Below are positions 49,610 to 58,086 of a stretch of DNA of 64,000 nt, one piece after another. Source of the DNA: Bacillus sp. MM2020_4 (GTDB lineage Bacteria; Bacillota; Bacilli; Bacillales; Cytobacillaceae). The position numbers and the translations under genes are program-made. The stretch covers positions 291,343 through 355,342 of the forward strand of contig NZ_JAANMZ010000001.1 of the NCBI RefSeq assembly GCF_011250555.1. Reading direction: 5' to 3'. Under the pieces are notes generated by a model. That model had not been told where the DNA came from, did not search any database, and saw only the letters and a list, made by a program, of their open reading frames with translations. Within the stretch, counting starts at the first letter, position 1. The number at the start of each line of letters is the position of its first letter.

Positions 49610-50651
49610 ACGCTTAAAGGGTTTATTAACTCCCGTTATTGCCGTTTTGTTAGGAATTTTGGTTGGAACAATTATCATGTTAGTGAGTGGATATGACCCT
49701 GTTTCAGCCTTTTCAGCACTTTGGAATGGGGTATTTGGTGATATCTATTCTTTTGGTGAAGCAGTCAGACAGATTACTCCCTATATTTTAGCCGGATTAG
49801 CGGTTGCATTTGCTTTCCGTGTTGGCTTATTTAATATCGGGGTTGAAGGACAATTTATCGTTGGCTGGCTAGCTGCGGTATGGGTAGGGGTTGCTTTTGA
49901 TCTTCCTCGTGCTATTCATTTACCACTAGCCATTCTCGCTGCGATGATTGCCGGTGCACTTTGGGGGTTTATCCCTGGATTTTTAAAAGCACGTTTTCGC
50001 GTCCATGAAGTTATTGTAACAATTATGATGAACTATGTTGCACTACATGTTACGAACTATATCATAAGAAACCTTTTAGCATCAAAAAGCGGCGATAAAA
50101 CAGAAATGATCCACGAGTCAGCAACATTACGTTCAGAGTGGTTACAAAGCTTAACAGATTACTCTCGTCTTCATTGGGGGATCGTAATTGCTATTATTTG
50201 TTGTTTTATTATGTGGTTTTTACTTGAGAGAACAACTAGAGGGTTTGAATTAAGAGCTGTTGGGTTTAACCAGCATGCTGCACACTATTCGGGGATGAGC
50301 GTTAATAAAAACATCATACTATCTATGGTGATTTCCGGAGCATTTGCAGGTCTTGCAGGCTCAATGGAAGGATTAGGAACATTTGGTTATGCTGCTGTTA
50401 AAGGTGGATTTACCGGGGTTGGATTTGACGGGATCGCGGTTGCATTATTAGGCGGCAATACAGCTTTTGGTGTATTTTTATCTGCTATTCTTTTCGGTGT
50501 ATTAAAAGTAGGCGCCTTGAACATGCCACTTGAATCTGGGGTTCCAAACGAGCTGGTTGATATTATCATAGCACTAATCGTTTTCTTCGTTGCCTCAAGT
50601 TATATTATTAGAGTGTTACTTGATCGACTAAGTAAGAAGGAGGTGAAGTAA
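49602..50651 (+). CDS. nucleoside ABC transporter permease 1 (NupP-like)
   Basis: The 349-residue inner-membrane permease of the BPD_transp_2 family has about nine or ten hydrophobic segments. Family marks are RVGLFNIGVEGQFIVG, VHEVIVTIMMNYVA and GFDGIAVALLGGNTAFG. I chose ATG 49602 (MSKRLKGLLTPVI); the in-frame GTG at 49590 lies farther into the ATPase gene. It overlaps the ATPase gene and is followed after one base by the second permease, so all three are translated together. Confidence 0.92.
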   Translation: MSKRLKGLLTPVIAVLLGILVGTIIMLVSGYDPVSAFSALWNGVFGDIYSFGEAVRQITPYILAGLAVAFAFRVGLFNIGVEGQFIVGWLAAVWVGVAFDLPRAIHLPLAILAAMIAGALWGFIPGFLKARFRVHEVIVTIMMNYVALHVTNYIIRNLLASKSGDKTEMIHESATLRSEWLQSLTDYSRLHWGIVIAIICCFIMWFLLERTTRGFELRAVGFNQHAAHYSGMSVNKNIILSMVISGAFAGLAGSMEGLGTFGYAAVKGGFTGVGFDGIAVALLGGNTAFGVFLSAILFGVLKVGALNMPLESGVPNELVDIIIALIVFFVASSYIIRVLLDRLSKKEVK

Positions 50652-50652
50652 G

Positions 50653-51612
50653 TTGAGTTTAATGGACATCTTGATGATACTCGTTCCTTCCACATTATTA
50701 TGGGCAGCTCCACTTGTCTTCACTGCATTAGGCGGTATTTTCTCGGAACGATCCGGTGTAGTAAACATTGGACTTGAAGGATTAATGGTTATTGGTGCAT
50801 TTACAGCCATTGTGTTTAACCTTACTTTTGTAACCACCTTTGGAAGTTTAACACCTTGGATTTCAATCTTAGTGGCAATGGTTGCAGGTGCTATTTTTTC
50901 CCTGTTACATGCAGTTGCCGCGATTACATTCCGTGCTGACCATACGGTTTCGGGTGTAGCGATTAACTTACTTGCAACAGGTTTAACCTTGTTCCTTGTT
51001 AAGTTAATCTATGATAAAGGTGAAACAGGTATTATCAGTAAAGGCTTTAGTAAAATCGATGTTCCTATCTTAAAAGATATTCCGATTATTGGTAAGATCT
51101 TTTTCCAAAACACATATTGGACATCATTCTTAGCTATTTTTGTTGCCATCATTGTTTGGTACGTGGTTTTCAAAACACCATTTGGTCTTCGCCTTCGATC
51201 GGTCGGAGAACACCCGATGGCTGCTGATACAATGGGAATTAACGTAACAAAAATGCGCTATTTAGGGGTAATCCTCTCTGGAGCACTAGGGGGTATTGGC
51301 GGTGGAGTTTATGCCCAATCTATTACCTCTAACTTTAGCCACTCAACGATTAGTGGTCAAGGTTTCATGGCCTTAGCGGCTATGATTTTCGGAAAATGGC
51401 ACCCACTTGGTGCATTAGGTGCTGCCGTGTTCTTCGGTTTTGCCCAAAGTATTAGTATCATTGGTTCCAGTTTACCTTTCTTAAAGGGAATTCCGAACGT
51501 ATATTTATTAATCGCTCCATATGTGTTAACCATCTTAGCCTTAACTGGCTTCATTGGACGTGCCGATGCTCCAAAAGCAAGTGGTACACACTACATCAAG
51601 GGTAATCGTTAA
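50653..51612 (+). CDS. nucleoside ABC transporter permease 2 (NupQ-like)
   Basis: The 319-residue permease of the same family has about eight or nine hydrophobic segments and the conserved GIFSERSGVVNIGLEGLMVIGAF, then RSVGEHPMAADTMGI and GQGFMALAAMIFGKW. The start is TTG 50653, 6 bases after AGGAGGTGA (50638-50646); ATG 50662 is a less likely alternative. It pairs with the preceding permease to form the channel. A strong terminator ends the operon. Confidence 0.92.
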   Translation: MSLMDILMILVPSTLLWAAPLVFTALGGIFSERSGVVNIGLEGLMVIGAFTAIVFNLTFVTTFGSLTPWISILVAMVAGAIFSLLHAVAAITFRADHTVSGVAINLLATGLTLFLVKLIYDKGETGIISKGFSKIDVPILKDIPIIGKIFFQNTYWTSFLAIFVAIIVWYVVFKTPFGLRLRSVGEHPMAADTMGINVTKMRYLGVILSGALGGIGGGVYAQSITSNFSHSTISGQGFMALAAMIFGKWHPLGALGAAVFFGFAQSISIIGSSLPFLKGIPNVYLLIAPYVLTILALTGFIGRADAPKASGTHYIKGNR

Positions 51613-51664
51613 GGAGAAAGGCTCCAGGCATCCGTCTATCGTCGCCTGGGACTGGTCAAAAAAG

Positions 51665-51697
51665 GAACCTTCAGTTACTAAAACTGAAGGTTCTTTT
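51665..51697 (+). terminator. rho-independent terminator after the transporter operon
   Basis: GAACCTTCAGTT, loop ACTAA, AACTGAAGGTTC (51682-51693), then TTTT. Confidence 0.9.
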
Positions 51698-51840
51698 GGC
51701 ATTTTAATTGGTAATACTTGTATTGTGCAAGCCTTTCAAATTATAGTTAAGAGTATAGCTTTTATTCTCAAGGAAAAGATATAAAGAAAAATGTCTACAT
51801 ATGTTTAAGTAAGCCCTTTATCACATAAGGAGGAATGTTA

Positions 51841-53121
51841 ATGGATGCCACTTCGGAAAAAATAACAGAAATGAGCGGGTATAAACTTCATGTCATTACA
51901 ACAGAAAAATATAAAACGAATACAATAGTGTGGAGAATGAAAGCCCCTTTGACAAAAGCGGATGTAACAAAAAGAGCACTCCTTCCCCATGTATTACAAA
52001 GCAGCTCTGGTAAGTATCCAACCACAACAGCATTACGGTCTTATTTAGATGAGCTATATGGTGCGACATTTTTTGTTGATCTGGCCAAAAAAGGGGAATA
52101 TCACATTATGAGCTTCTCATTGGAAATTGCCAATGAAAAGTTTTTAAGCGATTCCAATCCGTTGTTGAAAAAAGGCTTTGAATTATTGACAGAGATTTTA
52201 ACTAAACCCAATATTTCAGGAAATGCGTTTGATAGGGAATCAGTGGACAAAGAAAAACGGACACTTAAGTCGCGAATCCAATCGGTTTATGATGATAAAA
52301 TGCGTTATTCCAATGTGCGCCTTTTAGAAGAAATGTGTAAAGGAGAACCCTATGCCCTCCAAGTAAACGGCGAAGCGGCGGAAGTTGAGACGATCACTGC
52401 GGAAAATTTATATGAATATTTCAAAAAGGCCTTTTTAGAGGATGAGATGGACCTTTATGTCATTGGGGATGTAAAAGAAGATGAAGTAAAAAAATTCGCA
52501 GAAGAGCTGCTTCACTTTGAAAGCCGGGAACCAAAACAATCAGAAGCAGCAAAAGTTAATAAAAGAACAGAAGTAAACGAGGTAAAAGAAGAACAGGATG
52601 TAAAACAAGGGAAATTGAATATCGGGTATCGAACCAATATTATATACGGTGATTCCGATTACTTTGCGCTTCAAGTTTTTAATGGGATTTTTGGCGGTTT
52701 TTCACATTCCAAGCTATTTATCAATGTGCGGGAAAAAGCAAGCCTTGCCTATTACGCTGCGAGCCGTTTGGAAAGTCATAAAGGCTTAATGATGGTAATG
52801 TCAGGGATTGATCTAAAGAACTATGATCAAGCAGTAGGAATTATCCATGAGCAAATGGAAGCTATGAAAAAAGGCGATTTTACTGATCAGGAGTTAGCTC
52901 AAACAAAGGCTGTGATTCAGAATCAAATAATGGAAACCGTTGATACGGCCAGAGGGTTAACTGAAATTCTTTATCATAATGTGGTTGCACACAGTGATAT
53001 CAAACTTGAAAGCTGGATTTCTGAAATGCAAAAGGTGACAAAAGAAGAAATTATTGCAGTTGCCAATAAAATCAATCTTGATACTATTTATTTTTTAACA
53101 GGAACGGAGGCGGGCGAATAA
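51841..53121 (+). CDS. ymfF: M16 peptidase-like protein YmfF (no zinc motif)
   Basis: The 426-residue protein has the two-domain M16 fold but no HxxEH motif where the zinc site should be (about residues 55-65). The second half keeps SKLFINVREKASLAYYAASR, the substrate-side Arg/Tyr motif. It is therefore the non-catalytic partner of YmfH, a heterodimer layout like other M16B pairs. ATG 51841 is 7 bases after AAGGAGG; ATG 51835 touches it. It is joined to ymfH by TAATG. The substrate is unknown. Confidence 0.9.
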   Translation: MDATSEKITEMSGYKLHVITTEKYKTNTIVWRMKAPLTKADVTKRALLPHVLQSSSGKYPTTTALRSYLDELYGATFFVDLAKKGEYHIMSFSLEIANEKFLSDSNPLLKKGFELLTEILTKPNISGNAFDRESVDKEKRTLKSRIQSVYDDKMRYSNVRLLEEMCKGEPYALQVNGEAAEVETITAENLYEYFKKAFLEDEMDLYVIGDVKEDEVKKFAEELLHFESREPKQSEAAKVNKRTEVNEVKEEQDVKQGKLNIGYRTNIIYGDSDYFALQVFNGIFGGFSHSKLFINVREKASLAYYAASRLESHKGLMMVMSGIDLKNYDQAVGIIHEQMEAMKKGDFTDQELAQTKAVIQNQIMETVDTARGLTEILYHNVVAHSDIKLESWISEMQKVTKEEIIAVANKINLDTIYFLTGTEAGE

Positions 53122-54413
53122 TGGAGAAAATTACGTTTGACCAGCTTCAAGAAGAGCTTTTTCATGAAAAAATGACAAATGGGCTGAATGTTTATATTTT
53201 ACCGAAAAAAGGATTCAATAAGACGTTTGCAACGTTCACGACTAAATATGGTTCAGTTGACAATACGTTTGTTCCGTTAGGAAAAGACGAATATGTAAAG
53301 GTACCGGATGGAATTGCCCACTTTTTAGAGCATAAGCTTTTTGAGAAAGAGGATGGCGATGTGTTTCAGCAATTTAGCCGTCAAGGAGCATCTGCTAATG
53401 CCTTTACTTCCTTTACACGAACTGCCTATTTATTTTCAAGTACATCAGATGTAGAAAAAAATCTTGAAACCCTGATTGATTTTGTTCAAGAGCCTTATTT
53501 TTCTGAAAAAACGGTTGAAAAGGAAAAAGGCATTATCGGTCAGGAAATTACCATGTATGATGATAATCCTGATTGGCGGTTATACTTTGGTTTAATCCAA
53601 AACTTATATCAAAATCATCCAGTTAAAATAGATATTGCCGGCACGATTGAATCCATTTCCCATATTACAAAGGATTGGCTTTATGAGTGTTACAATACCT
53701 TCTATCATCCGAGTAACATGCTATTATTTATTGTGGGCCCTGTAGATCCGGGTAAGATAATGACGCAAGTTCGAGAAAATCAATCGAAAAAAGAGTATAA
53801 AGCAATGCCTGAAATCCAACGGAAATTTGATACGGAACCAACACAAGCTGCTGAAAAGAAGCAAGTCTTGGAGATGAATGTGCAAACATCTAAATCCCTG
53901 ATTGGCATCAAAGCACTTCATGTCGATCAAACCGGTGAAGAATTACTGAAGAATGAGTTAACGATGAACGTGTTGCTTGATTTGTTGTTTGGAAAAAGCT
54001 CTGAAAATTATAATCGTCTCTACAGTGAAGGACTAATTGATGAAACCTTTTCATATGATTATACACAGGAACAAGGGTTTGGGTTTGCTATGGTTGGAGG
54101 AGACACAGGAGAACCGGATAAACTTGCAGATGAGCTAGAAAAAATGCTCCTTGAGGCAAAAAAGAGCAACAGGTTTACCGAACAGCAATTGGAAAGAGCG
54201 AAAAGGAAAAAAATTGGTGCCTTTTTACGTGCGGTGAATTCGCCCGAATATATCGCTAATCAATTTACTCGTTATGCCTTTAATGAAATGAATCTTTTCG
54301 ATGTGGTTCCAACGCTAGAAAAAATCACATTAAATGATATTCAAGCATTAGCAGCGGAAGTCATATCAGAGGAACGGTTCTCCGTTTGCCAAGTAATACC
54401 AAAGAAAAAATAG
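53121..54413 (+). CDS. ymfH: M16-family zinc peptidase YmfH
   Basis: The 430-residue catalytic partner of YmfF. The zinc motif HFLEHKLFE is near residue 70, with the third ligand Glu in IIGQEITMYDDNP. The C-terminal half lacks the clear Arg/Tyr motif present in YmfF, so the two proteins complement each other. It starts within the ymfF stop codon. No signal peptide, so action on a cytosolic or membrane-proximal peptide is likely. Confidence 0.92.
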   Translation: MEKITFDQLQEELFHEKMTNGLNVYILPKKGFNKTFATFTTKYGSVDNTFVPLGKDEYVKVPDGIAHFLEHKLFEKEDGDVFQQFSRQGASANAFTSFTRTAYLFSSTSDVEKNLETLIDFVQEPYFSEKTVEKEKGIIGQEITMYDDNPDWRLYFGLIQNLYQNHPVKIDIAGTIESISHITKDWLYECYNTFYHPSNMLLFIVGPVDPGKIMTQVRENQSKKEYKAMPEIQRKFDTEPTQAAEKKQVLEMNVQTSKSLIGIKALHVDQTGEELLKNELTMNVLLDLLFGKSSENYNRLYSEGLIDETFSYDYTQEQGFGFAMVGGDTGEPDKLADELEKMLLEAKKSNRFTEQQLERAKRKKIGAFLRAVNSPEYIANQFTRYAFNEMNLFDVVPTLEKITLNDIQALAAEVISEERFSVCQVIPKKK

Positions 54414-54416
54414 GGT

Positions 54417-54445
54417 GAAGCGTCGTTATTCCGACGCTTCTTCTC
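54417..54445 (+). terminator. rho-independent terminator after ymfH
   Basis: GAAGCGTCG, loop TTATTC, CGACGCTTC (54432-54440), then TTCTCTGTTTT. The T-run is interrupted. Confidence 0.75.
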
Positions 54446-54481
54446 TGTTTTATGTTTTAACTTAAAGAGAGAGTGATTCGA

Positions 54482-55204
54482 ATGAAAAAATATGCACTAA
54501 TAACGGGAGCAAGTGGTGGAATCGGTCAAGCGGTTGCGATTAATTTAGCTCAAAAGGGGTATTCCTTGTATTTACACTATAATAAAAATGAACAATCCAT
54601 AAGGGGGTTATTGAACAAGCTGACACCGTTCGACAAGGAATATATTCCTATTCAAGCGAATTTGGCAGATGCTGGGGGATATAAATCCATAGCACAGCAC
54701 ATTTTTTCTTTAGATGCCATCATTCATTGCGGCGGCAACAGCCAATATGGTTTGTTCGTGGATTTGCAGCAGAAAGATGTTGAGGCATTAATGAATGTCC
54801 ATGTCATTAACCCGATACTGTTAACAAAAGAATTGCTCCCAAAATTATTAAGAAAAGGGTCAGGAAATGTTATAGTGATCACTTCTATTTGGGGACAAAC
54901 CGGTGCAGCATGTGAAGTGGCTTATTCAGCGGCAAAAGGTGCACAACTAGCCTTTGTTAAAGCGCTAAGTAAAGAAGTGGCACTAAACGGCATTCGTGTT
55001 AACGCGGTAGCCCCAGGGGCTGTGGCAACACCGATGATGGAAAGTTTTACACCTGAAGAATTGGAACAGATTACTTTTGAGATCCCGATGGGAAGACTGG
55101 GGCTGCCTGAAGAAATTGCGGGCAGTGTCGCCTTCTTGTTATCCGAAGATTCATCCTATATGACAGGTCAAGTTCTGGCAATAAATGGAGGATGGTACAC
55201 GTAA
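54482..55204 (+). CDS. ymfI: short-chain dehydrogenase/reductase YmfI
   Basis: The 240-residue classical SDR begins KYALITGASGGIGQAVAINLA (NAD(P) site TGxxxGIG). The catalytic Ser is in VIVITSIWG and the Tyr-Lys pair in YSAAKGA. VNAVAPGAVATPM and GQVLAINGGWYT complete the FabG-like pattern. The substrate cannot be predicted; similarity to 3-oxoacyl-ACP reductases is general. ATG 54482 is preceded by AGAGAGAGTGA; the in-frame GTG at 54473 is inside that site. Confidence 0.9.
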   Translation: MKKYALITGASGGIGQAVAINLAQKGYSLYLHYNKNEQSIRGLLNKLTPFDKEYIPIQANLADAGGYKSIAQHIFSLDAIIHCGGNSQYGLFVDLQQKDVEALMNVHVINPILLTKELLPKLLRKGSGNVIVITSIWGQTGAACEVAYSAAKGAQLAFVKALSKEVALNGIRVNAVAPGAVATPMMESFTPEELEQITFEIPMGRLGLPEEIAGSVAFLLSEDSSYMTGQVLAINGGWYT

Positions 55205-55221
55205 TTTTCACAAATTATTCA

Positions 55222-55252
55222 TGAATAGTTTAAGCCAAACCTTCGCAAAATA
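55222..55252 (+). promoter_or_regulatory. possible sigma-G/F promoter for ymfJ
   Basis: TGAATA (55222-55227), an 18-base spacer, CAAAATA (55246-55252), against the sigma-G forms TGMATA and CATNMTA with one mismatch in the -10. Tentative. Confidence 0.35.
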
Positions 55253-55282
55253 ACCTTGTACTATTCTAAAGGAGGTAATATT

Positions 55283-55540
55283 ATGTCTGTTTTAGATAAC
55301 TGGAAGCAGTGGGAAGACTTCTTAGCGGATCGTCTTCATCATGCACAAAATGAAGGTATGAGTGAAGGGGCAGTTAGTAACCTTGCATTTCAAATTGGTG
55401 ATTATTTAGCGAACCAGGTCGAGCCGAAAAATGAGCAAGAGAGAATTCTTTCGGATCTCTGGTCTGTTGCTGATAAACAAGAACAGCAAGCCATTGCCAA
55501 TATAATGGTCAAACTGATATCAAATAACGGAAGCCGTTAA
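55283..55540 (+). CDS. ymfJ: DUF3243 family protein YmfJ
   Basis: An 85-residue, probably helical, soluble protein of unknown function: VLDNWKQWEDFLADRLHHAQ, then GAVSNLAFQIGDYLANQVEPKNEQER. ATG 55283 follows AAAGGAGGT with good spacing; the frame is open back to a TTG at 55256 but that lies before the ribosome site. Flanked by its own possible sporulation promoter and a terminator, it looks monocistronic. Confidence 0.88.
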   Translation: MSVLDNWKQWEDFLADRLHHAQNEGMSEGAVSNLAFQIGDYLANQVEPKNEQERILSDLWSVADKQEQQAIANIMVKLISNNGSR

Positions 55541-55577
55541 AAAGAGAGTGGAGCCCTTGGGTTCCTCTCTCTTTTTA
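55539..55577 (+). terminator. rho-independent terminator after ymfJ
   Basis: AAAAAGAGAG (55539-55548) pairs with CTCTCTTTTT (55567-55576) around a loop with a small inner GG/CC stem. Confidence 0.8.
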
Positions 55578-55711
55578 CTGTCAAGTATAAAATATAGATA
55601 AATAAGTCATTCTCTTTGTTTTTTCTTTCATCTTCCATCAAAATCATTTATTATAGGGGATAGATAAAGGAAATGAAAAAAATGTCGAAACTTCTTTTGG
55701 GGGTTTTTATC

Positions 55712-56500
55712 TTGAAAAAAGAATGGTATTTGGAATATGAAATTCAGAAAAACCGTCCGGGTTTACTTGGCGACATCTCATCCTTACTAGGAATGCTTGC
55801 TATCAATATTGTCACGATTAATGGTGTTGATGAGGGTAGACGAGGTCTCTTAATATTAGCAAAAGATGATGATCAAATTAAACGGCTTGAGTCAATTTTA
55901 CATACGATGGACACAATAAAATTAATCAAACTAAGAGAGCCTAAATTACGTGACAGACTTGCTGTCAGGCACGGTCGCTATATTCAAAGGGATGCGGATG
56001 ATAAAAAAACATTTCGTTTTGTAAGGGATGAACTTGGATTATTAGTCGATTTTATGGCAGAATTATTTAAGCAGGAGGGACACAAGCTTATTGGCATTCG
56101 TGGAATGCCTCGCGTGGGCAAAACAGAGTCACTAGTAGCAGCAAGTGTTTGTGCGAATAAGCGCTGGTTATTTGTCTCATCTACCCTTTTAAAACAAACG
56201 ATCCGCAATCAACTGATTGAAGATGAGTACAACGAAAATAATCTGTTTATTCTTGATGGGATTGTTTCAACAAAACGGGCAAATGAGCGCCACTGGCAGC
56301 TGGTCCGGGAAATTATGCGACTGCCATCAGTGAAGGTAATTGAGCATCCTGATATTTTCGTACAGAACTCTGAGTATACGCTAGATGATTTCGATTATAT
56401 TATTGAACTTAGAAATGACGCGGATGAAGAGATTACATACGAAGTTGTAGACCAGCACAATATGTTTTCTGGATCAGATTTTGGAGATTTTGATTTTTAA
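55712..56500 (+). CDS. ymfK: YmfK: ACT-like domain plus P-loop protein (DUF3388)
   Basis: The 262-residue protein has an N-terminal ACT-like fold (about residues 1-75; NRPGLLGDISSLLGMLAINI). A nucleotide-binding-like region follows with Walker A GMPRVGKT (131-138) and a possible Walker B LFILDG (178-183). The C-terminus is acidic. Function is unknown. I prefer TTG 55712, 8 bases after GGGGG (55699-55703). ATG 55673 would add 13 residues but has only a close AAAGG. Its neighbours are envelope genes (rodZ-like, pgsA). Confidence 0.85.
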   Translation: MKKEWYLEYEIQKNRPGLLGDISSLLGMLAINIVTINGVDEGRRGLLILAKDDDQIKRLESILHTMDTIKLIKLREPKLRDRLAVRHGRYIQRDADDKKTFRFVRDELGLLVDFMAELFKQEGHKLIGIRGMPRVGKTESLVAASVCANKRWLFVSSTLLKQTIRNQLIEDEYNENNLFILDGIVSTKRANERHWQLVREIMRLPSVKVIEHPDIFVQNSEYTLDDFDYIIELRNDADEEITYEVVDQHNMFSGSDFGDFDF

Positions 56501-56520
56501 TAAATTGGAAGGTGTTACAG

Positions 56521-57420
56521 TTGACTGAATTAGGGAATCGACTAAAAGAAGCCCGATTAGCCAAAGGATTAAGCTTAGATGATGTACAATCCATGACAAA
56601 AATTCAAAAACGGTATTTAGTAGGAATTGAGGATGGTAACTATTCCAGTATGCCTGGGAATTTTTATGTGCGAGCCTTTATCAAGCAGTATGCGGAGTCA
56701 TTGGAGCTGAATCCGGATGAAATTTTTGAAACCTATAAAACCGAAATACCAGCTTCCTATAATGATGATTTGCCGCAGCAATTATCAAGGGTCAAGACAC
56801 ACAAAACCATCACAGAAGGAAATTCAAAGCTCTTTGATATTCTTCCGAAAGTTTTGATTGGTGTGTTCGTGATCGGCGTGGCTAGTCTTTTATATTATTA
56901 TATAACAAACCATGCTAATTCTAATAAAAATGAAGCGGTTAAAAACGACAGTGAGCAGGTTAGAATTGAAAAAAACGAAAGCTTAGAGAAGGTTAAAGCG
57001 GAAGAAAAAGAAAAAACGAAAGACACCAAAAAAGAGGATCAGCCCGCGAAACAAGAAGAGGAAGAAACACCTGTTGTGGAAGCACCAAAGCAGGAGTTAA
57101 CAGTAGTTCAAAGTGGTGGTACTAATTCCACCTATGATTTGAAAAATGCGGATAAATTTGTTGTGAAATTGGTTTCTAAAGGAAATACCTGGGTAAGCAT
57201 TAAAAATGGAAAAGGGAAGACCTTTTTTCAAGGGACGCTTAAAACGGGAGCAACAGAAAGCCAAACGCAGGATTTATCTGGGGAAAGTACGGCCGTTATT
57301 AGAGTCGGAAACGCTGCGGATACTGACATATTTGTGAATGACCAACAGCTCGAGTATGCGATACCGGCGACAGCGAATGTTCAGAACATCACGATTCAAT
57401 ATGTTCTGAAGAATGAATAG
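56521..57420 (+). CDS. ymfM: RodZ-like membrane protein YmfM (HTH plus DUF4115)
   Basis: 299 residues. A cytoplasmic helix-turn-helix domain (residues 3-75; LGNRLKEARLAKGLSLDDVQ) is followed by one membrane segment (about 115-135; VLIGVFVIGVASLLYYYI), a long Lys/Glu-rich linker and an extracellular DUF4115 domain. This is the RodZ architecture; RodZ links MreB to cell-wall elongation. The start is TTG 56521, 6 bases after GGAAGGTG; the in-frame GTG at 56512 is inside that site. pgsA follows. Confidence 0.9.
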   Translation: MTELGNRLKEARLAKGLSLDDVQSMTKIQKRYLVGIEDGNYSSMPGNFYVRAFIKQYAESLELNPDEIFETYKTEIPASYNDDLPQQLSRVKTHKTITEGNSKLFDILPKVLIGVFVIGVASLLYYYITNHANSNKNEAVKNDSEQVRIEKNESLEKVKAEEKEKTKDTKKEDQPAKQEEEETPVVEAPKQELTVVQSGGTNSTYDLKNADKFVVKLVSKGNTWVSIKNGKGKTFFQGTLKTGATESQTQDLSGESTAVIRVGNAADTDIFVNDQQLEYAIPATANVQNITIQYVLKNE

Positions 57421-57442
57421 TCATCTGTTGATGGCTATTTTT
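57416..57442 (+). terminator. terminator after ymfM
   Basis: AATAGTCATC, loop TGTT, GATGGCTATT (57430-57439, one G-U pair), then TTTC. The stem begins in the ymfM stop codon. pgsA follows 30 bases later, so some readthrough is likely. Confidence 0.7.
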
Positions 57443-57471
57443 CACTTTTAATCATTACTTGGAGGGAAATT

Positions 57472-58056
57472 ATGAATATTCCAAATCGAATTACCGTATC
57501 CAGAATATTATTAATTCCGATATTCTTGATTATTATGTTAGCCCCTTTTGATTGGGGGACAATTAGTCTTTTAGGGGCAGACATGCCAGTTACCCATTTT
57601 GTCGGCGCACTTATTTTTATCTTGGCATCAACAACCGATTGGGTTGATGGATACTATGCCCGCAGGTTTAACCTTGTCACCAATATGGGGAAATTTCTTG
57701 ATCCGCTTGCTGACAAATTACTTGTCTCGGCTGCACTAATAGTCCTTGTAGAAATGAATGATATATATGCACCCTCTTGGATCGTGATTATCATCATCAG
57801 CAGGGAGTTTGCTGTAACAGGCCTCCGCCTCTTACTTGCCGGAGAAGGTGAGGTTGTTGCGGCAAATATGCTTGGTAAAATAAAGACATGGGCGCAAATC
57901 GTCGCCATTTCATCCTTATTGTTACATAATATTATTTTTACATTGATTCCATTCCGTTTTGATATTGTCGCATTATGGGTGGCGTTGATTTTTACAATTT
58001 GGTCCGGCTGGGATTATTTTGCGAAAAATAGTCATGTGTTAAAAAATTCAAAATAA
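57472..58056 (+). CDS. pgsA: CDP-diacylglycerol-glycerol-3-phosphate 3-phosphatidyltransferase
   Basis: First committed step to phosphatidylglycerol, using CDP-diacylglycerol made by CdsA. The 194-residue membrane protein has about four or five hydrophobic segments. The CDP-alcohol phosphotransferase motif is complete: DWVDGYYARRF followed by GKFLDPLADK. TTGGAGGGAA precedes the ATG. cinA follows after 30 bases and recA further on, the usual Bacillus order. Confidence 0.96.
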   Translation: MNIPNRITVSRILLIPIFLIIMLAPFDWGTISLLGADMPVTHFVGALIFILASTTDWVDGYYARRFNLVTNMGKFLDPLADKLLVSAALIVLVEMNDIYAPSWIVIIIISREFAVTGLRLLLAGEGEVVAANMLGKIKTWAQIVAISSLLLHNIIFTLIPFRFDIVALWVALIFTIWSGWDYFAKNSHVLKNSK

Positions 58057-58086
58057 GATGTACAGTGTTTACTAAGGGGTGACATA

